From positions 87,104,300 to 87,168,299 of the forward strand of contig CM041777.1 in the NCBI GenBank assembly GCA_023374045.1: a stretch of 64,000 nucleotides of DNA, written 5' to 3'. The stretch's first letter is position 1; each line of letters opens with the position of its first letter. This document shows positions 25,101-35,397 of this stretch, one piece after another. A program made the position numbers and the translations under genes. Origin of the DNA: Limonium bicolor. Lineage: Eukaryota; Streptophyta; Magnoliopsida; Caryophyllales; Plumbaginaceae. The notes beneath the pieces were generated by a model, which was given only the letters and a program-made list of their open reading frames with translations, did no database searches and was not told the origin of the DNA.

Positions 25101-26059
25101 CTATGTCAGATTATGAAAATTTTCTTAAGGAAAATTCCTCACTGTTTGGGTTTTCACCTTTGAAGCATTTCTGCGGTATTGCTCTAGCAACTCAGACTAG
25201 ATTGGAGTTTCAAATCCATGCTCAGTCGAACGCTTCAAATTTTGAAGAATCTGGACGTCAAACTAATCAAGAAGGAAAGGAAATCTGGAATCACAGGTAG
25301 CCAGACTTGGCGAAAGGAGACCTGAACCATAAAATTGCTTAATACCATTCACTAATCCTTCATCTGATCTTTTAAAGAATAAATGTGCTAAAGTCCTTGA
25401 TTCTGATTTTTGCTTCAAAATCGAAGATTAAGATCTGTCTTGATTAAGATCTGAGACACTGGAGAATATGTTGTCCAAATCAGGTCTGAAAATCTGCTCA
25501 GATGTTACGGCTGATTGCCTTCTGGTCAAATATGACCGGATGGCTGTTGCTATAAACAAGGTCACGTTGTGTTATGAGCTAAACGCATGATTTACTACTG
25601 ACATTTACGTTATAAATTAGCTAACTGTTTAGTGTTTTCTTCAGAACATTGTTGTTTAAAATTGACTGATTAACTCGTTTCAACAATTCATAGTCTTCAG
25701 GAAATATTTTTGTTTCAATTCAGATTTTAACCATTCTTTAAAGCCTAGTAGGTGCAGTACCTTCTCAGCCTGAAATGGATTTTATCTCAGTTTTTTTCCC
25801 TTTCTATGTGTTGCTACTTTTACAGTCAAAGATTAATATGCAGTATTTGGAGGACCCTTTAAGGTTGCAAGTTCCATGCCATTTCTTAAAAAAAGGGGGG
25901 GGGGATGTGTATCTAGGCAGTTTCCCCAGCCAAGGTTGCTTTAATCACTATGATGCTATCACAGTTTCTTGGACAGACCCGTGTTTTTCCTTGGCTTTAT
26001 TTCCATTTTGTTTTTTAATGTCTTATACTGCCACTGTACATCGCCAAAATATCGAATAT
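22138..26059 (+). mobile_element. Degenerate internal region of the short-LTR element, second copy
   Basis: Mirror of 2731-6723. It holds tandem repeats at 23060-23215, 23330-23475 and 23855-24130 (CCGGATGCTCCTTG units). The longest open stretches (25043-25300, 25775-26131) have no recognisable domain. A purine tract A7G10 lies at 25888-25904, followed by GATGTG. This resembles a polypurine tract just before a 3' LTR, but no matching LTR follows before the chromovirus begins at 26060. Confidence 0.45.
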
Positions 26060-27419
26060 TGTAACACCCCTACTACGCACATAACTATACTTGGAATCGC
26101 AGCGGAAAATAAACAACTAAACGGTAACTAAACGATTGGTGCTACAATGCCGTCAACCACCCACGTGGCTAACAAGGCTGAATAAATACAATTGTACCGG
26201 TCTGATGATCAGACTCCCGAGCATAGAACTAACAACCATATATATACATCAATATAATACCGAGTGTTTACAAAATCCTTCACTGTATACCGTCACTGTA
26301 ATCCATCATAGACAAGTTTATAACACGCCACGGGAGCACAGGCGCAACCCGGGCAACATCCAAAAGTACTCCAAAAGTAAACTACTCTCTAGGATCTAGA
26401 GCCACTCTGCTTCTTCGATCCTCATCCTGCAGTATAAGAAATATGGATCCCCGAGGGGGTCAGCAACCCTTGGCTGGCATGGTTAACGCGCAGTCCATCG
26501 ACTACCGGAATGCGCGCAACTATTTGTCATGATGACATGGTATCTATTTTAAAAACACAACACATACATATATATAACATAACACGGGTATTGTACACAT
26601 CATAACACACATCACAAACATACAATTCCTTTTAGGAAGAGAACCAACATAGTTAGTCCCCATTGAGAGCTTAGAGAATGTTGCCATGCTCATACTTTGC
26701 TCGTTACACAACTCGTTACCGTCCGGTTAGATTGAACGGTTAACTTAACACAAGGTGCCTCGGATATAGTGATCCAAGCACACCGAAACAAAACACATAG
26801 TATGCCCCTGTGGCCCGACGTGAGTCAGTAAAATAGCCTTGGTTAAGCTAAAGGGAAGGTTAGAAACCAAATTGGAAACTTAACCATAACATACAGAGAG
26901 AATCGAACCGGTTATGACATCGACTCCCATACTCACACGCGTGGCCGGAACAGACCGGACTCCTCACTTCCCCCGTTAGCCCGTGTTAGTAGTTCATCAT
27001 TGAACTCAACAAACAATCCACAGTAATAGGTCAAGTCTTGTTAGACACACACAAGGGAAGAGAGAGTCATACTCAACAACATAATGATACTTAACCACGG
27101 TAAACTCTTTACATGGTTTAATCTTACAAGGTCATAAACACACAGAAAAACAAACAACACACAAGCCGGTGTAAACCGGTAGGCAACAGACTGCAAGAAA
27201 ACCATACCTTGGTCCTTGCCTCGACTGATTTCCACCTTGAGAGAATCCTAAACACATTAGTAATGTCGGTTAATTATTTTTAACTTCAAACTTACTATGT
27301 ATTTAACATGATTGTATGACATGTTTTAATGCCTATCTTACCCTAGGTTACCTTCATTATACACCCTAGGGTTAACTACATAAGTCACATTCTTTTTTTT
27401 TTTTTTTTTTTACAAGTTT

Positions 27420-27690
27420 TGGTCCGACCGGACTTGCCGACCGGACTTGTCCATGTCCGGTCGATTCCAGAGAGTTTCTCCCCTTCGGAAATTCAGCCCG
27501 ACCGGACTTGCCAAGTCCGGTCCCATGTCCGGTCGATTCCAGTGACTCAATCCGTACACAATTTTCAAGCCCGACCGACCTTGTAAGTCCGGTCCCAAGG
27601 TCGGTCCATTCCAGAAGCCAATTCTCGCAGGGTAAACAGGTCCCGACCGAGCTTGCAAGTCGGTCGCAAGTCCGGTCGGCCCCAAATCTT
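27420..27690 (-). repeat. GC-rich inverted-repeat minisatellite in 3' LTR
   Basis: Mirror of 1097-1368, with GACCGGACTTG/CAAGTCCGGTC cores and ATTCCAG spacers. A T-run of about 20 bases precedes it. Confidence 0.85.
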
Positions 27691-29619
27691 TGTTTTCCTT
27701 TTTACATTCAACTCCAAACTTCACCCCATATAACCTAGTACTCCCTAACCTCATTTGGGCACTTTAAACACAACTTAAGACATCCTTAAACACACATAAA
27801 CTCATTTCCTAATTCCTTAAGCCTTTACTTATATCTTCACAAAATTCCTAACACTTACAATATTTTCTCCTAGTTTTTCAAGTGGTGTTTCATACCTAAG
27901 ATAACTACTATCCCAAAATGCTTTCTCCTTATTTTACATCATCTCCCCAAGCATCATCTTTCACAACTAACTTCTTATAACCATCTTAACAATTCTTTTC
28001 CTAGTGTACACTTCTCCTTATTTCCAAAGTTTGCCTAAGTATTTACCTAAGTCCAAAATGACTTTGGTACATGCTAAAACCTCAAGCTCATGCCTAAGTT
28101 CTTATCACACTCTAGAGTACTTCCTAATTCATCAAAATTCCTTTAAAAACTCATGAACTCCTTATTCATTTCCTACATTTTCTAACTCACCAAACCTTAT
28201 GTAAACACTTAGAACTTCTTACTTCTTACCTAAATTTTGACATGGATTCCCCTAGAACATTACTAAGCCTAAACACTTTGTTTTCTCCATTAACCACACA
28301 AAACATCTAGAACACTTTCTTACACAACTTCACCAAATTCACACTACATCACAATATAGTGCATAATTGAATTGCATGGCACTTAGGCCCTTAAAATGCA
28401 TGGCTCTTAGGCCCTTAAGATGCATAAATCATAAACACTGAATTTCCACAATATATTTGCCTTTAACCTGCAAATACACTCAACAACACATATGCCTTAC
28501 TAAGCTCTTGAGAACACTTTACTAAGTCATTCACCATTTGCTCTTTAGGTAGTTTTAATAAGCAATTATAGCTCATTTCTCCTAAGGCACTAAACAACAT
28601 TTAAGTTAGTAGATTTACCTCTTTTTCCAACACATTCCTTCTTGTTTCCTTACAAAACCGTATGGTATTTTGATTCCTTGTCAAGTTCTAAACAATATAC
28701 AAACATTATAATGAGTATTCAAGCTATAGGCTTCATCTCATTGTAAACCCTAATTTGACATTGTTTCAAAAACATTAATGTAGTTGTTTTACCTTGCTCT
28801 TTGAAGAGAGTTTGAATATATAACAAGAGGGGACTCCACCTAGTCCATGAAGAGTTGAAATGAAGCTAGAACAAAGTCACACAAAGAGCTATATCAATGT
28901 GTATTTTCGGTTAAGGTAAGAACATGGAGGAAACATGATTTTTCTTTGAGATTCCTTACCTAGAAGCAAAGGAGATCAACAATATGTCAAAATACAAGCT
29001 CAAGCTCCTTCAATGGTGGAACACCTTGGCACCGAAATGGAGCTCTAGGAGTTTTGAGAAGATAGGAATGAAGAGCTTGATGAGAGGAAGAGATTGGTGG
29101 TGTTGTTTTTGATTTGGACAAGTGAGCTAGATTTAACAAGTGGTCAAAGATGGAGTTTCCATGGTGGTAGTAGTATTACCGAGAGAGAACAAGGAGGAAG
29201 GAAGAAGATGGTGTTTGGACCGTGGGAAATGAGGAAAGAAATGAGAATGAAGATAGGATTTGCTTTAAGGAGATATTTATGCTTATAAAGTAAAAAGGTA
29301 AGTTTAATTAGTTTTCTTTACTTACTTATTATTATCAACTAAGGAGTGGTGAGTCACACACTTAGAAAAACCGGCCCCCTTTATTAGTATGAGGGCATTT
29401 TAGTCTTTGTTTGTCAATTTAATTACTTAATACAACATATGTTATAAACTAGCTTGTAAAAGTTACTATTCACCTAAACAAGGCACTTAGAAGTGAAATT
29501 TTGATTTCCCATTAATATAGCCACCCAAATGTGATACTATATAGTACACATATATATTTAAGAGTAATGATGGACATTTAGCCATTCAAAACTCATTTAC
29601 AAGACAATTTTTCAAAAAT

Positions 29620-29643
29620 GTGCTTTAAGACTTCTTAAAGCAC
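29620..29643. promoter_or_regulatory. Conserved U3 palindrome
   Basis: GTGCTTTAAG, 4-base loop, CTTAAAGCAC. Perfect 10 bp arms. Same element at 39837-39860, 52114-52137 and 56589-56612, and imperfect at 53571-53594. Single GTGCTYTAAG half-sites are scattered around each copy. The location upstream of the TATA-like box suggests a regulatory repeat; this is inference. Confidence 0.6.
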
Positions 29644-29907
29644 ATTTTGTGTTTTAACTTGTTTTCAAGCTTGGTTCTTTGGTAATTGGTTTAATATGTT
29701 CATTAGTGTATAAATGAGGTCTTGGTAAGCTCATTAGGCCTTACTCAAGTTTATCCGAAGCTTAGAGCACATTTTGGCTCTTATGACTTTAAAGCACATT
29801 TGTGTTTCCTTTTGTTTAAATTTGTTTACTAAGGTTTCTAAGACTCTTTTAGTCTTATTACACCCTATTTAGTGTTTAAACAACATAACTAGGTTTGGGG
29901 TATTTCA

Positions 29908-29944
29908 ATCTACCCCCCTTAAAAGAACTTTGTCCCCAAAGTTC
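29908..29944 (-). promoter_or_regulatory. Polypurine tract with adjacent hairpin
   Basis: On the minus strand a purine tract (AAGGGGGGTAGA) abuts the 3' LTR start. Just upstream is a hairpin with arms GAACTTTG (29925-29932) and CAAAGTTC (29937-29944), loop 4. The tract is the expected primer for plus-strand DNA synthesis. The hairpin is conserved in a diverged relative at 42766-42784 with three paired changes. Confidence 0.75.
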
Positions 29945-30160
29945 ATACTTCCACATAACTTAAACATTAGAACATGAGAACACATATCAACAACACTTCT
30001 ATATCACATTAACAACATCTTACATCATATCGGACACATGGTCCAAACAACAAAACATCACACACATCATTCAGACTCAGCGGTCTGTAACATTAACAAC
30101 ATGACAATACAGCACAGACAATGTATTCGAATACATGTCATACACATAACCGAAACGGCT

Positions 30161-30193
30161 CTACCCCCTTAAATAGGGGTACGCCCCGTACCC
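30161..30193 (-). promoter_or_regulatory. Second polypurine-plus-hairpin module
   Basis: About 250 bp inside the first module, AAGGGGGTAGAG on the minus strand sits beside a perfect hairpin with arms GGGTACG (30177-30183) and CGTACCC (30187-30193). The eroded relative has the same second module at 43271-43306. It lies just after the end of pol. Confidence 0.65.
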
Positions 30194-30207
30194 TATACAT
30201 ACGAACA

Positions 30208-31440
30208 CTAAGAAGTAAACAACGACGGGTACTTCGCCTTCATCTTATCTTCCAGCTCCCAAGTGGCCTCCTCAACGTCCTGGTTAGACCAGAGAACCTT
30301 CACCAGTCTCACAGACTTATGGCGAGTGTCTCGAGTCTTAGTGTCCAGAATCCGTACCGGAGTCTCCACTGATCGCATGGTCGGCTCTAAAGTTAGCCTT
30401 TCCGGCTGAAGCACATGAGACGGATGAGACATACTTCTTCAACTGGGACACATGAAATACATCATGTACCTTGCCCAGCTCGGCGGGTAAGTCAAGTCTA
30501 TAAGCTACGGGCCGATCCGCTCCGTCACAACATAAGGCCCCACATATTTTGGGCTCAACTTGCCTTTCTGGCCAAAACGAAACACTCCCTTCATGGGGGA
30601 TACTCTCAAAAAACCTGATCGCCCACGGCGAACTCCAGGTCACGTCGGCGCACATCTGCGTACGACTTCTGTCTATCCTGAGCTGCTTTCATATTATCTC
30701 TGATCTGGCGAACTTCTGCCTGAACTTGCTCAAGATACTCTGGTCCTATAATGACCGTCTCACTCGACTCATCCCAACATAATGGCGTGCGGCATGGTCT
30801 ACCGTACAATGCCTGGAAGGGAGACATCTTGATCGATGCATGATAACTGTTGTTGTAACTGAACTCGATCAGATGTAACTTATCAATCCAGCTGGTCTGA
30901 AAGTCAAGTGCACATGCACGTAGCATATCCTCAAGTGTCTGAATAGTGCGCTCACTCTGACCATCGGTCTGTGGGTGAAACGCCGTACTCAATTTCAGTT
31001 CAGTACCCAATGCCTCTCGTGTAGACTTCCAATATCTGGATAAGAATCTGGTATCTCTGTCAGATACAATCGTCTTTGGTACACCATGATGTCTTACAAT
31101 TTCTTTTGTCGAAGAGTTCTGCCAATCTTGCCACTTTCCAGGTGTCCTTCATCGGTATGAATCGAGCCACCTTGGTCAGTCGGTCAACAACAACCCAAAT
31201 CATATTCAGACCTCCCCTTGTAGGCGGAAGCCCTACCACAAAGTCCATAGATATGTCATGGAACTTCCACTCCGGCACTGGCATTGGCTGCACCATACCA
31301 CCAGGCCGTCGGTGCTCAAACTTGACCTTCTGACAAGTGAGACACCTCAACACGTAATCATTCACATCCTTTTTCATTCCAGCCCACCAGAAATATCTTT
31401 TCATACCTTTATACATCTTTGAAGCTCCGGGGTGAATCGA
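30208..31440 (-). pseudogene. Integrase with chromodomain-type C-terminus, broken
   Basis: The frames together cover the integrase. An N-terminal zinc-binding part with CLTC lies in 31416-31060, followed by the first catalytic Asp in ISMDFVVGLP. The segment 31010-30606 holds AFHPQTDGQSERT with the catalytic Glu. The C-terminal module has PVAYRLDLPAEL and HDVFHVSQLKKYV (30655-30400), and the tail PVRILDTKTRD...VKVLW...EEATWELEDKM, a diverged chromodomain type found in Tekay/Del elements, ends in LFTS near 30208. Integrase inserts the cDNA and the chromodomain is thought to guide target choice. At least three frame changes separate the pieces. Confidence 0.85.
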
Positions 31441-32880
31441 AGTAGTAGAACAATGGGACTCACTCAGTATGCGCCTTCAACTCAGCGCTACCCCTGGGTA
31501 TACACAACCGGCCATTAAGCCTAATCAGGTCATCATCGTGGAGTCTGAAGTCATACTTCTGACCCTCGAATGTGCCATCAATAAGCTTCTGTCTAATCTC
31601 CATCATGTACTGATCCGTCATCTGAGCACTCCGCACCTCTTCAACCAAGCCAGTATGAGAGACTAGCGAATGGAGAGAGTGTGCTCGGCGACTCAATGCG
31701 TCAGCTACCACATTTGCCTTACCCTCCTTGTATTGTAAATGATGTCATAATCATTCAAGAACTCAACCCATCTTCTCTGCCTCATGTTCAACTCTTTCTG
31801 AGTGAACAAGTACTTTAAAACTCTTGTGGTCAGAGTAAATCGTCACACTTACCCCATACAAGTGATGTCGCCATATCTCAGTGCGAAGACAATGGCCCCC
31901 AATTCCAAGTCGTGGGTAGGGTAGTTCTCCTCATGCTTCTTCAGCTGACGGGAGGCGTAAGCCACGACCTTCCCGTGTTGCATCAACACACAACCCATTA
32001 CCCCTGCCTGATGCGTCGCAATAGACCTCAAAACCCTCTGGACCGTCTGGTAATGTCAGAACCGGTGCAGATGTCAGAGCATCCTTGAGACTCGTGAAAG
32101 CCCTCTCACAGTCGACTGTCCACTCGAATGGTGCATCCTTTTTCATTAAGGAAGTCATCGGCTTCGAGACACTGGAGAAGTCCTTCACAAATCTCCATAG
32201 TAACCTGCCAGACCGAGGAAGCTTCTGATGTCGGTAACTGTCTTCGGCCTAGGCCAGGTGCGCACTGCATCTATCTTTGCCGGATCAACAGCGATCCCGG
32301 CCTCAGAAATCAACATGTCAAGGAATGATACTTGGTTCAACCAAAATTCACACTTAGAAAATTTAGCATACAGCTGATTCTTTCTCAATGTCTGCAGTAC
32401 ATCTCTCAGGTGGCTTTCATGCTCACCTTTCGATCTCGAATACACAAGTATGTCATCGATGAAGACTACCACTGATTTGTCCAACTGATCTTGGAACAAA
32501 CGGTTCATTAAGTCCATGAACTTTGCTGGTGCATTTGACAAGCCAAACGGCATAACTGTGAACTCATAATGCCCATACCTAGTTCTGAAAGCTGTCTTTC
32601 GATATCACTGTCACGGATGGCAATCTGGTGGTATCCGGAAACGTAGGTCTATCTTGGAGAACACTGATGCTCCCCTCAGCTGATCAAATAGATCGTCGAT
32701 GCGTGGTAAGGGGTAACGGTTCTTCACCGTAACAGCATTCAGCTCCCGATAATCAATGCACAGGCGGAGGCTACCGTCCTTCTTCACGAAGAGGACCGGC
32801 GCTCCCCATGGTGAAACACTAGGGCGGATAAAGCCCTTGTCGAGTAGGTCTCTCAGCTGCTCCTTGAGCTCTGTCATCTC
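31441..32880 (-). pseudogene. Reverse transcriptase and RNase H, broken
   Basis: [22 protein letters not shown] and [20 protein letters not shown] (32877-32611). Next comes [17 protein letters not shown] and the catalytic FIDD at 32452-32463. RNase [10 protein letters not shown] (32188-31931), [20 protein letters not shown] (32031-31849), and the linker [10 protein letters not shown] at about 31711. The enzyme copies element RNA to DNA and degrades the RNA. Active-site residues are intact within their pieces, but several 1-2 base indels separate them, for example just after FSKIDLRF. Confidence 0.9.
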
Positions 32881-33009
32881 TGCTGGAGCATACGGTAAGG
32901 TGCTTTCGCAATGGGTCGGTGCCCGGAACTAGATCAATCTCAAACTCAACCTCTCGTGCTGGCGGCATGCCCGGCAGTTCCTTAGGAAATACATCAGGAA
33001 ACTCCGACA

Positions 33010-33560
33010 CTACCGGCACATTGGGCTAAACTCAGGGTCTCTCTCTATGTCCTGGACATAGCAGAGGTATACATCACTCCCTCGTCGTAACTCGTGATAC
33101 ATAGCCATGGCGGTGATGATCTGAGTCGAAGGGTCCACTGGGCCTCTGGCGGTAAGATATGGTACCCCAGATGGACTCCGGAAGAAGCAGTCGATGCTCG
33201 GCACACAGGATTCTGCCCTTGTACCGCTCCAACCAGTTCATCCCGACAATCACATCAAAGCCTTAGCCCGTCGAACTCTATCAAGTCGATCGGAAACTCT
33301 TCACCCCTGATTCGAACAATAGCATCTGGTAGTAGCGGGTACATCTGATCCGCTCTTCGACGGGAGAGTAACACGAAGTCTGGCATCTCTTCACCATCTA
33401 ACCCCAGCCTCTTCGCAAATGATAGCGAAATGTGAATGTGTGTGAGGCTCCAGAGTCGAACAAGATCGATGCATCCACGCCATTCACTGGAAAGGTACCG
33501 GTGAGGATTGTGCCGCTCTGCCGGCTTCTGCCTTATGCAGACACTCAGTAACCTCCCGTT
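33010..33560 (-). pseudogene. Retroviral-type aspartic protease, broken
   Basis: The active-site motif DSGASHTHIS is encoded at about 33428-33457 (DSGA at 33446-33457), preceded by TGTFPVNGVDASILF and followed by MPDFVLLSRRRADQMYPLLP. The protease cleaves the Gag-Pol precursor. A short flanking region rich in KAEAGRAG leads into it from the AlkB-bearing segment. Frame changes occur near 33490 and 33270. Confidence 0.8.
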
Positions 33561-34603
33561 CCGAGTGCACAGCTAATTCATTGGCAAACTAATAAGTATT
33601 GGGTAACAACACGGTTTATATGCTTCAAACAACTCCACTTTATTCATTAACCACTCTTTTAAAACATTCATTGGCTTATACTGTCGCCATGATCCACACT
33701 TACAACATCCTTAATACACTGGTTTACATATCACGTCACACAATCATACAAAGCTTAAACTGTCTGAAGGTCAGATTCAAACGTCCGGGTTTCATGTGTG
33801 GGCATTGATCACTGCCGACGGTGCGGTATTCAGTTTGATCTTTCTGATGCCATGGTAATGCATCCTTGATTGCCCACCATGATTAATACATCTCCCGATT
33901 TCAACAGTAGTTTCTTTGCGAGGTCAGCACGCTTCTGCTCGCCATTACACTAACACTGCGGTATCACCAATGGACCAAGACACCACGGGTACTCCCTTAC
34001 TTAGAGACTCGGGTGACTCGTCCTTGTCTTGGTGTATACCTAACCGTCACCCCTCTTGGTAGAAGTTCACAATGCATAGATCTGCTTTCACACTTGGAAT
34101 TGAATCCGTTTCAACTTGTTGAGCAATTCCCCGGCGTGGTTAACAACCGCGAGGAACTCCTCAGGTATACTTGTACTGTTGCTCCATCTTCAGCTCGCAC
34201 TTCTTGATATGACTTGGTGTAAGGGTTCCAGTCCTTACCCATGCACATCATCTTCAATTGCATCCTGTCTCCGTTCGGGTATTCGGGTGTGTAAAACCTC
34301 CTGGTTTTGCTCCAAGTTCGTCGCATCGTCTGATGATATGGATTGTGCCTCCGGTGTCAGGTATCCATTTAAAAGTATCATACCTGGCTGGATGACCTGA
34401 CATTGCTCCAATGGAAAGTCGGTGATGTTGATGGTGGTTTCTTCAGGGTTTGGTGGGTGGGATTGGATAACATATATTGAAGGTTCCTTTAAGTTTAGAG
34501 TACTCTAATTAGGTAAATCTCACACTATACTTTACTTATTTACTCACATGGTGTTTATTTAAACTCACTCACACACATGCATGAAATGCGGTATGCAGAC
34601 ACT
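33534..34603. repeat. 12 bp direct repeats bracketing the AlkB segment
   Basis: TATGCAGACACT occurs at 33534-33545 and again at 34592-34603, 1,058 bp apart. Between them lie the AlkB-like domain and its non-coding flanks. The outer sides are gag (right) and protease (left). This fits insertion with target duplication or template switching at a short homology. Confidence 0.5.
33736..34440 (-). pseudogene. ALKBH1-type 2OG/Fe(II) dioxygenase domain inside the retroelement
   Basis: Minus-strand frames read like a plant ALKBH1-type AlkB protein from start to end. In order: PGMILLNGYL; RRCDELGAKPGGF; FYTPEYPNGDRMQLKMMCMG and KDWNPYTKSY; EEFLAVVNHAGELLN; DLCIVNFYQEG; RLGIHQDKDESPESLSKG; VPVVSWSIGDTA; KSGDVLI; SRMHYHGIRKIKLNTAPSAV; RLNLTFRQF. 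The iron ligands are HxD (34026-34034) and the distal His (about 33852-33854). The 2-oxoglutarate site is R-x5-R (33763-33783). All are retained. The stop is at 33736-33738. Roughly four frame breaks or in-frame stops interrupt about 235 codons, similar in density to RT and integrase. AlkB enzymes remove methyl groups from nucleic acids oxidatively. It lies between gag and protease on the same strand. No promoter of its own is evident; it may be a captured host transcript. Confidence 0.88.
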
Positions 34604-34969
34604 TATTTCATTCAACAGTTTAGGCGGTACCTGGTCTAGAAGAGGGCCCTGGCGCCTCAGACCGGTCCACCACATTCAGGGTGGCCTTGTTGGACCCCGA
34701 CCCTTCCCCTTCTGGGACTCCGTGTACCTCTGATCTGGGGGTGGCTGGTTCGCCGTCTTCTGGCCATCGGTGGTCGCAGTGGCCTACCCTTCCATTGCCC
34801 CTTGGGCCTGTAGTTCCTACCGTTCGGGTTCTGCCAGCATTCATGATCGCGGTGACCCATCTTCTTACAGTATCGGCACTGAACATCGTTACCCTTGCAG
34901 TCCGCCGGGGTGGTCACCGTACACACTTGCTGTAATAGTGGCGCTCCGGTCCAGAGCCCGAGCCAGCTG

Positions 34970-35049
34970 CTATCACAATACACAATCAATACTTTTTCCA
35001 CAACTTATCAACATATACTCTAACTTATTACACAGGATTAGACAATTAC
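34970..35049 (-). other. Candidate intron in gag (80 bp)
   Basis: Minus-strand donor G/GTAATT at 35049 and acceptor GATAG at 34970. The upstream piece ends PTFLPPK and the downstream piece begins GSGSGPERHYYSKC, compatible with a phase-1 junction. It is AT-rich with a stop in frame. Confidence 0.45.
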
Positions 35050-35303
35050 CCTTAGGTGGTAAGAACGTAGGGGTGGCCGCATACGCATAGGTGAGCTGCA
35101 GAGGCTCCTCAGCAGTGGTGGTCTGGGTCTGGCCCGCCACCCTGTTGCTGTCCTTTATGGGACTGGGGGTATTATGATTTCTCTTCTTCCCTCCCACTGC
35201 CTTGCGTGCCTTGGCCCTCGTTCTGAGCCTTGCGCTTGAGCGCACTCTCCTCGTCCCTCAGACGGACGGTGATCTCCACGATAGCAGCGGCATGATAGCA
35301 CTC

Positions 35304-35397
35304 CTATATTTAGGGTGTCAGTTATGCCCCGCCAAATAAACTCACAACACATTAACACATTGTACACACTTATTCACATTAACTGTAGTTTCCTTAC
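35304..35397 (-). other. Candidate intron in gag (94 bp)
   Basis: On the minus strand the donor is CAG/GTAAGG at 35397 and the acceptor ATATAG at 35304. Coding similarity to gag stops at GYTTLQ and resumes at ECYHAAAIVEI in phase 0. The segment is AT-rich, contains stops, and has a length not divisible by three. Confidence 0.55.

Larger units (their letters stand above)
15508..28776. repeat. Right arm of the giant inverted repeat
   Basis: Reverse complement of 1-13384. It is about 115 bp shorter overall. Most of that net difference lies between the LTR ends (2731-8826 versus 20063-26059, about 100 bp), including the shorter AT microsatellite. The outward similarity stops only because the window starts; on this side the LTR continues to 29907. 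Confidence 0.95.
26060..29907 (-). mobile_element. 3' LTR of the chromovirus (3.85 kb)
   Basis: Minus strand begins TGAAATACCCCAAACC at 29907 and ends GGGGTGTTACA at 26060. A TATA-like segment lies near 29270-29290 (minus), so U3 is under 0.7 kb and R plus U5 exceed 3 kb. It holds the U3 palindrome at 29620-29643 and the GC-rich inverted-repeat cluster at 27420-27690. The outer 2.7 kb belongs to the giant inverted repeat. Confidence 0.9.

Noticed and set aside
25888..25910. Polypurine tract plus 3' LTR start of the short-LTR element
   Set aside because: The A7G10 tract is suggestive, but the sequence after it does not match the LTR at 21605-22117.
1..28776. Palindrome explained simply as a fold-back sequencing read
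   Set aside because: A missed-adapter read gives almost no spacer and equal arms; here there is a 2.1 kb asymmetric spacer and arm-specific patches. Not fully excluded, so it is kept as a check.
34505..34630. Third intron between gag and the AlkB-like domain
   Set aside because: Donor and acceptor words exist, but the junction would not keep the frame into the AlkB part, and the 12 bp repeats offer another explanation for this boundary.
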